From: JAJDXW01 sp965202895
GTDB taxonomy: Bacteria > Pseudomonadota > Gammaproteobacteria > HK1
Direction of reading: 5' to 3'
Assembly: GCA_965202895.1 (NCBI GenBank)
Contig: OZ241901.1
Coordinates: forward strand, 248,001-312,000
Length of the DNA: 64,000 nt
The notes below the pieces were generated by a model. That model made no database searches. It was not told where the DNA came from and was given only the letters and a program-made list of their open reading frames with translations. Made by a program: the position numbers and the translations under genes. Positions 52,296 to 61,110 of the stretch are shown one piece after another. How positions within the stretch are numbered: position 1 is the stretch's first letter; the number at the start of each line of letters is the position of its first letter.

Positions 52296-55200
52296 TCCTC
52301 GAAAACGGTCCCTAGACCCTCCGCGTAGGTCGAATCGAGACGGTGCCCCTGTTCGTCACTGTGCAAAATCCCGAGTCGGCTGCCCCAGTCAAAAACGCGC
52401 ACCATCGTTTCTGGGTCAATAGAATTTTCCGCCAATTCGCAAAGTACGTCGGCGACCATGGAATCATCCGGGAATTGCACCAACAGGCTCAATGCCTTTC
52501 TTGTCTCTAGTCCAATGAAGACATCGGAAACGAAATCGCTACCAGAGAGTGCCGCATCAATAGCATCCGTTATTGACTCCGATTTGTTCTCGGCGGCTGC
52601 CTGAGCGACGACCGGCCATAGCGGATCAATCGCCCGGTGGGGGTCTTCCAGCTCAGCGTAAGCGGGTGTCTCCCAATCCCTCAACCATGTACGGGCGAAG
52701 TCTTTGGCGCAAGGGGCCAGCCAGACTTCTTGAATCTCCACATCGGACCTATCCATCAACGGCCACTGTGTATCCAGCCAAGTCGTTTCCTCCAACCGTG
52801 TCCAAGCCTCCTTGGGGCCGAGGAGAAACACCGGGCGAATCGTCCGTATTCTGTGATCGAGACGAGCAACAAACGCAGCCGCGTGATCGACAAGTTTCGG
52901 TCTCCAGTCCCCACGCGCATCGATCAGGACGATATCAATGCCAGCGGCTCGGCTGCGGCTGATCCGCTTGAGAACAACATCCATACTGGTTGAAATACAT
53001 TTATGTACTCTTATTTTTACGGATCTGTTTTCTTGCGCCTTGTCAAGAGCCTCATCCACTCGGTCAAGGCCACCGAGCTTCGTGCCGAAGACAAGCCCGA
53101 CGACCTTTCGGCCGGAGAGTATCTGGTTCTCCTGACCCGCCGTAAGCGGCGACGGCGCTCCATCATCAAGCTTATTGCGAAACAACAAAGAATCGAACTT
53201 CGGTGGTGGTGGTCTATCGATAGCGTCACTCAACCGGCGTTCGATTTCTTCATCGTTGCCGAGCAACATGCGAAGGTTCCGCGTACGAATAGCATAGTCT
53301 TCCCTATTTCCAACTTTACGAAGTATGCCCAGACCTACCATCTCTTCCAACAACACCTGGAACGTCAAAAAGGTTGAATCCGACTCGAATCCGGCGCGCC
53401 ATTCCTTCAACGCCATCTGGCGAATGTAGTCGATCGGGACACTGCGTAGTTGCGCACTACCGTTGTCGAAGCTACGTCGGGCGATGAGGTAGGTCAAGAA
53501 CTCGTAGCGAGGATCGAGCTGAATCGTCCACAGAAACAGGTTGCGGATCCTGTCTCTCGTCTCTCTGGAATCGAGAACTTGGTCGACGGTTTCCGGAGGA
53601 ATAATATAGGGTGGACCGGTTTCCCTGGACACATGGCCCTTTCTTCGAAGCTCTCGCAGTAACTCCTTGCAGAATTGCTGTACGAGTGCAGGGTAGTAAT
53701 TCGTCTCCGCGGCGATCCGGATTACCGAGTCCATCGAGGCGAAACGATAGCCCAAGGCTTCCAGAGGACCGCTTATAAGATCCTCGATCTTCCCAGGATC
53801 CGTTTCAAGCAACATGGGCCCGATTCGAACCGGCTCGCCTAGATGCGCAAACGGCGTGTTGGGATCGCGCGCTGTCCTCTGTACGTTGTGGAGGCCGGCG
53901 AACACCACCTTGAATCTGCGTCCGGTGACGTCCATTAACTTCTTTACTTCTTCCAGAATCCGGTAGCGGTCGCGCCCGTCCGCCTGAAGAAAATCGTCAG
54001 CCTCATCGACCAACAGCAGAATACGGCGATCCGGGTCTCCTTCCAGCCAATCGCGCACTCCATCTTCAATCGACTTGGGACGAATAGTTTCCGATTTCAC
54101 GATCTTTTGTTCGGCGAGCCGTGCTGCGATCTCCTTCCACAATTCATTAGTCAGCCTAAGCCCACCAATACCTGTTCCTTTCAAATTGATGAGCGACACT
54201 AGCCAGCTCGGCTCCTGAATTCCATAAGTTTGCACGATATTCGCGAGAAGTGCGGTCTTGCCCATTCGCCGACCGCCATAGACAAGATGGGTTATCTCGG
54301 CCGATCCCGACATGGCGAGAATCGCCCGGCGTTCGGACTCTCTGCCGAAAAACATTTCCGGTGGGACTTCGGTCGCATCGGGATCAAATGGCTGAGCGAA
54401 CGTAAATGCCGAAGCGCAATTGAGAAACGCTGCAAGCCGGCCGCGCTGTTGCGCGGCCAGGAACACCACGAGCGCTTCGTCGAGCACCAGTGTTGGGCTG
54501 GATCTTTCGGGGTTGAGGTTGAACGCAAGGGTGCGTCGCGCGTCCGTATCAAGCACGTTCAGAAAAAGAACAATGTTAGGAGGACTGCCGACCGAGAATT
54601 TTTCTTCCACTTCTTGAATAATTTTCTCCTCGGTCCTGTGGTCTTCGATAACGAGCAGCCTATAACGTCCCTGTGCTCGCGACCCGAAGTCCGGAAGCGG
54701 GCAATCGTCGCGATTCGAGATGGGTTTCGACTTCAGCATCCAAGCCCCGCGGTCTCTTGAGGAGTTTACTTCTGTCTCCGCGAAACCGATCGAATCGAGA
54801 AGTGCCTGGAGAATGCCATGTACAGCCTTTCTGGTGCGCAATTTTGCCCATTGATCGAGAAGACGATCCGCATCACGCAAAGCGCTCTCGGCAAGCCCCG
54901 TGGCGTCGAGCGGCCCCGCCCGGCCGGTGTTCTTGACAGCGTGCCGAACGCGCTCGAAGGCGTCAGGGAAGTCATCGTGGAACGAAACGTAGTCATCGAC
55001 GAACTTCGGAAAGAAGTCGTCGAACGGCCGTGAAGTCTCCGCTCCCACCTTGGGAATCCCTTCGCCTCGCCCTGCGCGTTCAATATAATCTTCAGCGACG
55101 GAATAGCGTCGTTCCCCGATAACTCCTTCGATTCGACCCTTGGCTTCGAGGGATATGTTCAGCGTCGCGAGAGATTGACGTAACCTATCACCAGTCTTCT

Positions 55201-58021
55201 CTTCCGCCTTATTGATCTCCTCGTCGACAATGTCGAGGGCTGCGTAAGCGTCATCAAACGGCCGATTCTCATCACTAACGATTCCGCGAAAATCGTTGGA
55301 TGGAATGACGGCGGTCAACTGCTCGAAAACCTCCCGCGGAACACTTCCCCGGGCGTAAGCGGCGTCCAGACGTTCATTCGTCTTGCCGGTCCTCTCTTCG
55401 ACCTTCTGTACCGCACGTTCTTTTTCTTCTTCAATCTGCGCCGAGATGTCGTCCGCATCTTCGTCACCAAGAAGTCCGTGTTTATGGGCAAAAGCGACGG
55501 CATCACATGACCCGCGAAAGTCTCTACGTCGCGCCCGCTCGACCGCTGCGCTTCGGAAATCCGGGGAAATCAGATTCGAGAGATTTATCAACCTGTTGAT
55601 GTCAAGGGGGAGGTCGAGCACACCACCGGCTTCATCGAAACGTATATCCGGATCCAGGAGTAACCATCCGTTCAACAGATCGGGTAAGCTCATCGACAGG
55701 TCAGATTTATCCGGGGCCGACTCCTCGAGCATGGAAGAGTACTTGGAGATCAGCTTGCTGGCCGCACACTCCCATGGCCTGCTGAACCGGTCGATTTCAT
55801 TGATCGCCTGATCTGCCTCCCTGCGAACCACATCTCGCAAGGCGCGCGATTTCCGCTTCTGGAATTCGTTGTCATCGGTCGGCCGATTTTCAATCAACCT
55901 GTACCAGCGATCGGCAAGATTGACGGCTTCGTCAATCTTGTTCCGAAGGTTCATTCTCGCAGCTCCCTCAATGATCCTCGGTCCGCGATACTTCTCGCGA
56001 TCGATTCGATCGATTTCGCGATTTCCATTATCGCGCCAATGGTTGATTCTTTGAAGGACAAGGCCGGCATCGACTCCGTTGGCTGGCTCCCTCAACGCTT
56101 CAAGAACCCAGCCGATCGACGCCCGGTCGCCATGTTCTTCCCAAACATCAAGCATTCGTTTCCATACAGTAGTCGCTCGTTGGTACTTGATCCTCACGCG
56201 CTTGCCATTTGCGATCCAGGATTCGACATCTCTTCGAATGGAATTTTCTTCTTCCTTCCACTTATCCAGAGGATCGTCACTGCTTAGCAATCCGGCCGGG
56301 AGGTGAAAACCGAGCGCCGAAAATTCCGCTGTTGCCTTGATCAATTCCCTCAGCGAGGGCATATTGTCTCCAAGATACTGATCCAACTCCAACAGCAGTT
56401 GGCGCACTGGTCCACCCGGGGCCGCCAAAGCCGGAGCCAAGGCCGCGCAGGCCAGCAGCGCCACATAGGCGCACGGAGGCTCCCGATTCGATTCTTCGTC
56501 CTGAACGGTTCTGATCTCCTGGAGCAAGGCGTCTGCCAGCTTGGGCAGCTCGGCGACGACCGCTACGGAGTCGTCGGTCGCATAATTGCACGCCACGAGC
56601 TTGATCGCGCTTGCGCTCGGTAAGGCTTTCGGCTCAGCACGGGCGAAGTGGAAAGCCAGCGCGAAACGATGGTTTTCGATCGTCTTCGCGATTTCTCTTT
56701 CGATTCGTGTGACGGCAATATCTTCGATGCCGGCGGGTTTCGTCTCTTCGGTGTGCGATCGTGTATCTGGAACCTCCGTCCCAACGGTATCGCCTTCTGG
56801 CTCGAGCGAAACATCCGATACCAGGTGAGAAGAAAATTCCGTAGCCAGTTCAGCCTCATGCACTGGGGCTGGACCCAGCTTGACAGTATTGCCATCCTCC
56901 GAAGCATCTTCTTCGCTCTCGGGTTCCGGAGATGTTTCCGCTTCTCCTTCCGCAGCCTTTGGTTTCCCCACTCTCGATAGCTTGGATAGCTCTGTATCAA
57001 TACCGGAATATATTGCATCCAGTTCCTTCTTGTGAGACTCTGAAATGTCCGTAAGGTTCCTGACCGAGGCGAAGTCCTCCTCGTTGAGGGCCCGATCGAG
57101 CTCGATTCGTGTTTTCTGGTAAAGGTCTTCCACCCTGACAGCATCGTCAAAGAGCGAGAGAACGTTGTCTGTGAGGATCCGATTCATCTCGCCGGTTTCG
57201 ACCAGCTCTTTGAGCTCGGAAGTGTATTTTTCAATTTTCTTCAGCTGCTCGATTTTGTCTGCATGTAGCTCGATCCAATCCGAGATTAGTGCCCGCAGCT
57301 TCTCGGCTTCGTATCGTTCTCTCTCGGTCACCTCTGCGATCGCACTCAGATCTTGGATGAGGCGTTGGAGTTCGCCGAGAACCTTCATATCTAGACGTTC
57401 AGCGTCCAGATTGGTTACGATAACCCTGATGGCATCAATGAGTGCCGACGCCGTCATTTCTTCGCTTGTGAAGTCATCGGTAGCGAACACAAGACCTTTC
57501 TGTACTTCCGCCAGATAGGGCCTTAGACTGGGATGACGATTGAACATCTCGACAATGATGTCGGCATCCGCAACCTCATCATCCCGTTCGCGTAGTGCGC
57601 ATTTTAACCAAACAAATTCCGGAATATGATTCCAAATTTCACTTTGAGTGAATTTACCTAAAGATATCCAATCGAATTTGCCTGTGTGAATGGGTACAAA
57701 TTCCTCCGAATGAAAGAGTATTGAAGAAATATCTTTCCACAAACGGTCGAGCAAATCCGCCCGGCCCGAACGCTTACGCTTGGCTTTCTCGAAGTCGCCT
57801 CTTGCTATTTCATAGGCTTTCCGACCTTCAACGGTCCGAAGTAGGTCGTGAAGACGATGGTAGAAATTCTCTCCCGAGTTGGTCTGACGCCAAACAGAGG
57901 TTTTGTCGCGATCGAGTATCTCCCGAAATTCTCTCTCGTGGTTCTTGGCGAATTTCAAGACGCTCTGGATACGATCCGGCGTCAGGGTCGAGGGCAGGCC
58001 GTTGCCCAGTCGCACAGTCAT
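52292..58021 (-). CDS. Giant P-loop ATPase (1,909 aa)
   Basis: An exceptionally long protein. Residues 1-330 or so are helical, and about 330-440 acidic linker. The middle to about 1150 is mostly long helices. The ATPase follows: FFGRESERRAI, Walker A VYGGRRMGKTALL (about 1247-1259), Walker B LLLVDEADDFLQ (D1339), then RRFKVVFAGLHNVQRTARD as sensor region. This order is that of STAND/AAA-type ATPases, which often sense invaders. The last 350 residues hold a winged-helix-like part and an alpha/beta part (RKVVGLVFGTKLGGLDRVDE). A GTG at 58030 is an alternative start. AT-rich relative to the window; coupled by ATGA to the 311-aa gene. Confidence 0.85.
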   Translation of the reverse strand: MTVRLGNGLPSTLTPDRIQSVLKFAKNHEREFREILDRDKTSVWRQTNSGENFYHRLHDLLRTVEGRKAYEIARGDFEKAKRKRSGRADLLDRLWKDISSILFHSEEFVPIHTGKFDWISLGKFTQSEIWNHIPEFVWLKCALRERDDEVADADIIVEMFNRHPSLRPYLAEVQKGLVFATDDFTSEEMTASALIDAIRVIVTNLDAERLDMKVLGELQRLIQDLSAIAEVTERERYEAEKLRALISDWIELHADKIEQLKKIEKYTSELKELVETGEMNRILTDNVLSLFDDAVRVEDLYQKTRIELDRALNEEDFASVRNLTDISESHKKELDAIYSGIDTELSKLSRVGKPKAAEGEAETSPEPESEEDASEDGNTVKLGPAPVHEAELATEFSSHLVSDVSLEPEGDTVGTEVPDTRSHTEETKPAGIEDIAVTRIEREIAKTIENHRFALAFHFARAEPKALPSASAIKLVACNYATDDSVAVVAELPKLADALLQEIRTVQDEESNREPPCAYVALLACAALAPALAAPGGPVRQLLLELDQYLGDNMPSLRELIKATAEFSALGFHLPAGLLSSDDPLDKWKEEENSIRRDVESWIANGKRVRIKYQRATTVWKRMLDVWEEHGDRASIGWVLEALREPANGVDAGLVLQRINHWRDNGNREIDRIDREKYRGPRIIEGAARMNLRNKIDEAVNLADRWYRLIENRPTDDNEFQKRKSRALRDVVRREADQAINEIDRFSRPWECAASKLISKYSSMLEESAPDKSDLSMSLPDLLNGWLLLDPDIRFDEAGGVLDLPLDINRLINLSNLISPDFRSAAVERARRRDFRGSCDAVAFAHKHGLLGDEDADDISAQIEEEKERAVQKVEERTGKTNERLDAAYARGSVPREVFEQLTAVIPSNDFRGIVSDENRPFDDAYAALDIVDEEINKAEEKTGDRLRQSLATLNISLEAKGRIEGVIGERRYSVAEDYIERAGRGEGIPKVGAETSRPFDDFFPKFVDDYVSFHDDFPDAFERVRHAVKNTGRAGPLDATGLAESALRDADRLLDQWAKLRTRKAVHGILQALLDSIGFAETEVNSSRDRGAWMLKSKPISNRDDCPLPDFGSRAQGRYRLLVIEDHRTEEKIIQEVEEKFSVGSPPNIVLFLNVLDTDARRTLAFNLNPERSSPTLVLDEALVVFLAAQQRGRLAAFLNCASAFTFAQPFDPDATEVPPEMFFGRESERRAILAMSGSAEITHLVYGGRRMGKTALLANIVQTYGIQEPSWLVSLINLKGTGIGGLRLTNELWKEIAARLAEQKIVKSETIRPKSIEDGVRDWLEGDPDRRILLLVDEADDFLQADGRDRYRILEEVKKLMDVTGRRFKVVFAGLHNVQRTARDPNTPFAHLGEPVRIGPMLLETDPGKIEDLISGPLEALGYRFASMDSVIRIAAETNYYPALVQQFCKELLRELRRKGHVSRETGPPYIIPPETVDQVLDSRETRDRIRNLFLWTIQLDPRYEFLTYLIARRSFDNGSAQLRSVPIDYIRQMALKEWRAGFESDSTFLTFQVLLEEMVGLGILRKVGNREDYAIRTRNLRMLLGNDEEIERRLSDAIDRPPPPKFDSLLFRNKLDDGAPSPLTAGQENQILSGRKVVGLVFGTKLGGLDRVDEALDKAQENRSVKIRVHKCISTSMDVVLKRISRSRAAGIDIVLIDARGDWRPKLVDHAAAFVARLDHRIRTIRPVFLLGPKEAWTRLEETTWLDTQWPLMDRSDVEIQEVWLAPCAKDFARTWLRDWETPAYAELEDPHRAIDPLWPVVAQAAAENKSESITDAIDAALSGSDFVSDVFIGLETRKALSLLVQFPDDSMVADVLCELAENSIDPETMVRVFDWGSRLGILHSDEQGHRLDSTYAEGLGTVFEE

Positions 58022-58030
58022 CGCACCCAC

Positions 58031-58388
58031 CGTTCGCGTCCGCGCTTCAAGGAAGCCCGCGCGCCTCGACTAGAGAACTTGAACCGGTTGAAGCCAGCGG
58101 CGACGGTGGTCATCCAGCAGGACTCCCCGTCGAACTCCTTGATGTTGTAGAGCGGGCCGGAGTCCGTCGCGCCGCCAATGCCCACGCAGCCGGGCGCACG
58201 CTGACGACCACGCGACGCAGGACGGCGGCGTGGGGTTGTAGAGCGAATCGGCTTCAAGTTCATCCAGCGATACTACTACAGGACGCTCTGATCGTCGAGA
58301 TGGCGTCTCGACAAGATGAGCGCCGGGGCGCCTTCCACACGCTGTCGGAGCCGCCTTGGCCGCAGGGGTCGGCAGGCCGCCGTCCGGC
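58031..58388. other. Upstream region of the giant ATPase gene
   Basis: A protein-like stretch (GPLYNIKEFDGESCWMTTVA, about 58100-58165, minus strand) and another (VVSLDELEADSLYNPTP, about 58235-58290) hint at a decayed gene, but no family can be named. The promoter for the two-gene island should lie here; no clear -10/-35 found. Confidence 0.3.
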
Positions 58389-58778
58389 TCAGTGGCGGTG
58401 ATGGGCGCGCGGGTGGCCGAGCGCATGAACGTGCCATGCGCCGGCGCCGTGACGGTGCCGGTCGGAGAGGAAGCGCGGCCCGGAAGCCGCCCGGCGGTGA
58501 CGGGGCGCCCGGTACACGTGGCGGTGAACGGCGTGCGAGTGCCGGTAACCTCCGTAATGGACGTGCCGGTGGCGCGCCGGAGGCGGGTGCGCGTGGTGGC
58601 GGGTGTTCGCGACCGCGAGGAAGGTGACGAGCGACCCGAGCGCGAACCACGCGGCGAGGTCGCCATCACTGTGCCGGCCGTGATGGTGATGCCTCTTCCC
58701 CGCCTCGGCCGCACCGGCCGGGACGAGCATGGCCGCGAACGCGGTCGCGAGAACGAAGGCGGATACGGACCGTGGCAT
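58389..58778 (-). CDS. Histidine-rich secreted protein
   Basis: Encodes 129 aa with a signal peptide (about 1-26, SVSAFVLATAFAAMLVPAGA ending AEA). The mature part starts KRHHHHGRHSDGD, has one hydrophobic segment (LAAWFALGSLVTFLAVAN), and ends in a His/Arg-rich tail (HAHPPPARHRHVHYGG ... HAVHRHVYRAPRHRR) with over 25 histidines. It could bind Zn, Ni or Cu in the envelope (inference). GGAGG precedes the ATG. No metal transporter gene adjoins it. Confidence 0.7.
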   Translation of the reverse strand: MPRSVSAFVLATAFAAMLVPAGAAEAGKRHHHHGRHSDGDLAAWFALGSLVTFLAVANTRHHAHPPPARHRHVHYGGYRHSHAVHRHVYRAPRHRRAASGPRFLSDRHRHGAGAWHVHALGHPRAHHRH

Positions 58779-58903
58779 CTTGCATCCTCCGGGACGGGGG
58801 CCGCTTCCCGCCGGCGACCGACAGGGCACCGCGAGGCTCCCTCGCGTCCGGCTCGCCCGCATTCTGAACCCCGTCGCTCGGGAGTCAAGCCCGGCCTTGC
58901 ACA

Positions 58904-59116
58904 GAGGCATGTGCGCGGTGGGGATTGTCGCGCAGGATGCTTGCTCCATCCTGTCCGATTGAGAAATAGAAGAGAATCACGTCGTCTCAGCGGGCAAAAC
59001 CGCCCCCGCCGTGGGCTGATATCCGCCAAGCAGCCCCTCGAAATGCCCCGAATCGCGGGGTAAACAATATCTCGAACCCCGCTCTACCTCATCACAATCA
59101 ACAGCTTGCGAACAGC
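58904..59116 (-). repeat. Repeat A, copy 3 (inverted, diverged)
   Basis: A 213-bp reverse-oriented copy of 19881-20146. Shared stretches are GAGGCATGTGCGCGGTGGGG at 58904, then GGGCTGATATCCGCC, AATATCTCGAACCCCGCTCT, and the end AGCTTGCGAACAGC at 59103-59116. About 20 bases of the copy-1/2 centre are missing. It lies upstream of the GNAT gene. Confidence 0.6.
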
Positions 59117-59243
59117 ACACGGAACTCTGCACACGGCGGGCGAGCCCGGAGGCATGGCCGCCGGGGCGGTACGCCGCCGCCCTTGCCCACCACCGGCCGG
59201 CTACACTTGCGGGATCGGCCGGAACCGCGGGGGCGGCAGCACG

Positions 59244-59699
59244 ATGGAAATACGCGAGGACGACGTCCGGGGGGCCGAGGTCCTGGCCCTCATCGGGGAG
59301 CATCTCGCCGACGTCGCACGGCACTCTCCCCGGGAAAGCGTCCACGCCCTCGACGCCGGGGCGCTTCGGGCTCCCGGGATGACCCTCTGGGCCGCCTGGG
59401 AAGCGGGCGAGCTGCTCGGCTGCGGAGCGCTCAAGGAGATCGACCCCCGCCACGGCGAGATCAAGTCGATGCGCACGGCGGACGCGCATCTTCGGCGCGG
59501 CGTCGGGGCGCGGGTCCTCGAGCGCCTGATCGAGGAGGCGCGACGCCGTTCCTACCGGCGGCTGAGCCTCGAGACCGGCTCGATGGAAGCCTTCGCGCCC
59601 GCCCGCCGGCTGTACGCCCGCTACGGGTTCGAGGAGTGTCCGCCGTTCACCGGCTATCGCCCCGACCCCCACAGCGTCTTCATGACCCTGGCGCTCTGA
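59244..59699 (+). CDS. GNAT family N-acetyltransferase
   Basis: A 151-aa acetyltransferase. The acetyl-CoA pyrophosphate-binding loop is LRRGVGARVLERLIEEARRR (the R-x-x-G-x-G/A motif), preceded by the beta-bulge strand KEIDPRHGEIKSMRTADAHL and followed by RLSLETGSMEAFAPARRLYA and RYGFEECPPFTGY. This layout matches the PhnO/YsnE-like small GNATs. The acceptor is unknown. The ATG at 59244 begins at the first strand. A duplicated 81-base block follows the stop. Confidence 0.88.
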   Translation: MEIREDDVRGAEVLALIGEHLADVARHSPRESVHALDAGALRAPGMTLWAAWEAGELLGCGALKEIDPRHGEIKSMRTADAHLRRGVGARVLERLIEEARRRSYRRLSLETGSMEAFAPARRLYARYGFEECPPFTGYRPDPHSVFMTLAL

Positions 59700-59770
59700 C
59701 CGGTCATCCTTCGACCGTTCCGACCGCCCGACCGACCCGAAGCGCGTCTCCTGACTGCCCTGCCCCGCTC

Positions 59771-59936
59771 CGAAGCGCGGCTCTGGCCGGCCGGATACCG
59801 TTCGGGGGGCGTTCGCACCCCTCGACCGTGCCACCCCGCGCCGCCCCGCCCCGAACGGCGGCTCCGTCCGGCCGGATACCGTTCGGGGGGCGTTCGCACC
59901 CCTCGATCGTGCCACCCCGCGCCGCCCGGACCTCAC
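59771..59936. repeat. Tandem duplication, 81-base period, two copies
   Basis: Two nearly identical units (CCGGATACCGTTCGGGGGGC, then GTTCGCACCCCTCGA, then GTGCCACCCCGCGCCGCC) begin near 59791 and 59872. Differences are few (for example CGACCGTG versus CGATCGTG). The block lies between the GNAT gene and the convergent peptide-transporter operon and has no gene of its own. Confidence 0.75.
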
Positions 59937-60012
59937 GGCCACGGGACGGCCACGCACACATGACGGGCCGGCGAGCCGGGAGCCCGTCCGGTCGCCGGAG
60001 GCGCCCGTGGGC

Positions 60013-61110
60013 TCAGGGATCGAGGGGCGCGGGGAAGTGGCAGGCGACCCGGTGCCCCCCCGCGCCCCGCGTCTCCAGGGCCGGCTCTTCGGCCGCACAG
60101 ATCGGGGCCGCCTTCCAGCACCGGGTGCGGAAGCGGCACCCGGACGGCGGCGCGATCGGGCTCGGAACCTCGCCCTCCAAGACGATGCGCCGGCCGCGCG
60201 CCGCGGGCTCGAGCACCGGTACCGCCGACAGCAGCGCCTGGGTATAGGGATGGGCGGGGGTCTCGTAGATCTCCCGCCAGCCGCCGAGCTCCACGAACTT
60301 GCCGAGGTACATCACCGCGACCCGATCCGAGATGTGGCGCACCACGGAGAGATCGTGCGCGATGAAGACATAGGAGAGGCCGAAATCGTCCTGGATGTCC
60401 GCCAGCAGATTCAGCACCTGGGCCTGGATCGAGACATCCAGGGCGGAGACCGGCTCGTCGCACACGACGAGCCGGGGATTGAGCGCGAGCGCCCGCGCGA
60501 TCCCGATCCGCTGGCGCTGGCCGCCGGAGAACTGGTGCGGATGGCGATGGGCGTCGTCCGGGGACAGCCCCACCTGCACCAGCAGCTCCGCGACGCGCCG
60601 GTCCCACTCGGACCGCGGCGCCACGCCCTCGAAGATGGACCACGGCTCGCGCACGATCTCCGCGACCGTCATGCGCGGGTTCAGGGAGGCGAAGGGGTCC
60701 TGGAAGACGATCTGGAGGTGCCGCCGCCGCGCCCGCATCTCCCGGTGCGTGAGCGCGAGGAGGTCTTCGCCCGCGAACCACACCCGTCCCCCGGTCGGCT
60801 CGATCAGACGCAGGATGGCGCGGCTCAACGTGGATTTCCCGCAGCCCGACTCGCCGACGATGCCCAGGGTCTCGCCGCGGCGGAGGGTGAAGCTCACGTC
60901 GTCCACCGCGCGCACCACGTCCGCGCCGCGGGCGCGCAGCAATCCGGCCCCACGCGCCGGGTAGTGCTTGACGAGGTGTTCGACCTCGAGGAGCGGTTCG
61001 CCCGCCGCGCCGCCGGCCCGCTCCCCCGGCATCCGGCCCGGCCCCGCCGCCCCGGCCCCCGCCGCTCCCGCCGCTCCCGCCGCTCCCGCCGTTCCGCCCG
61101 CCTCATCCAC
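60013..61110 (-). CDS. Opp/Dpp-type ABC transporter ATP-binding protein (OppF-like)
   Basis: A 365-aa ATPase and the last gene of the four-gene operon. Walker A is GESGCGKSTLSR, the Q-loop is IVFQDPFASLNPRMTVAEIV, the signature QFSGGQRQRIGIARAL, and Walker B LVVCDEPVSALDVSIQAQVL. The C-terminal oligopeptide domain has the four-Cys iron-sulfur-like motif region with CRFRTRCWKAAPIC. An N-terminal Gly/Ala-rich stretch (about 1-38) precedes the real domain, and the true start may be internal. The start overlaps the oppD-like gene by 8 bases. Confidence 0.92.
   Translation of the reverse strand: MDEAGGTAGAAGAAGAAGAGAAGPGRMPGERAGGAAGEPLLEVEHLVKHYPARGAGLLRARGADVVRAVDDVSFTLRRGETLGIVGESGCGKSTLSRAILRLIEPTGGRVWFAGEDLLALTHREMRARRRHLQIVFQDPFASLNPRMTVAEIVREPWSIFEGVAPRSEWDRRVAELLVQVGLSPDDAHRHPHQFSGGQRQRIGIARALALNPRLVVCDEPVSALDVSIQAQVLNLLADIQDDFGLSYVFIAHDLSVVRHISDRVAVMYLGKFVELGGWREIYETPAHPYTQALLSAVPVLEPAARGRRIVLEGEVPSPIAPPSGCRFRTRCWKAAPICAAEEPALETRGAGGHRVACHFPAPLDP

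Noticed and set aside
58031..58300. Possible small gene (GPLYNIKEFDGESC...) upstream of the giant ATPase
   Set aside because: Protein-like stretches are short and in different frames; not enough to call a gene.
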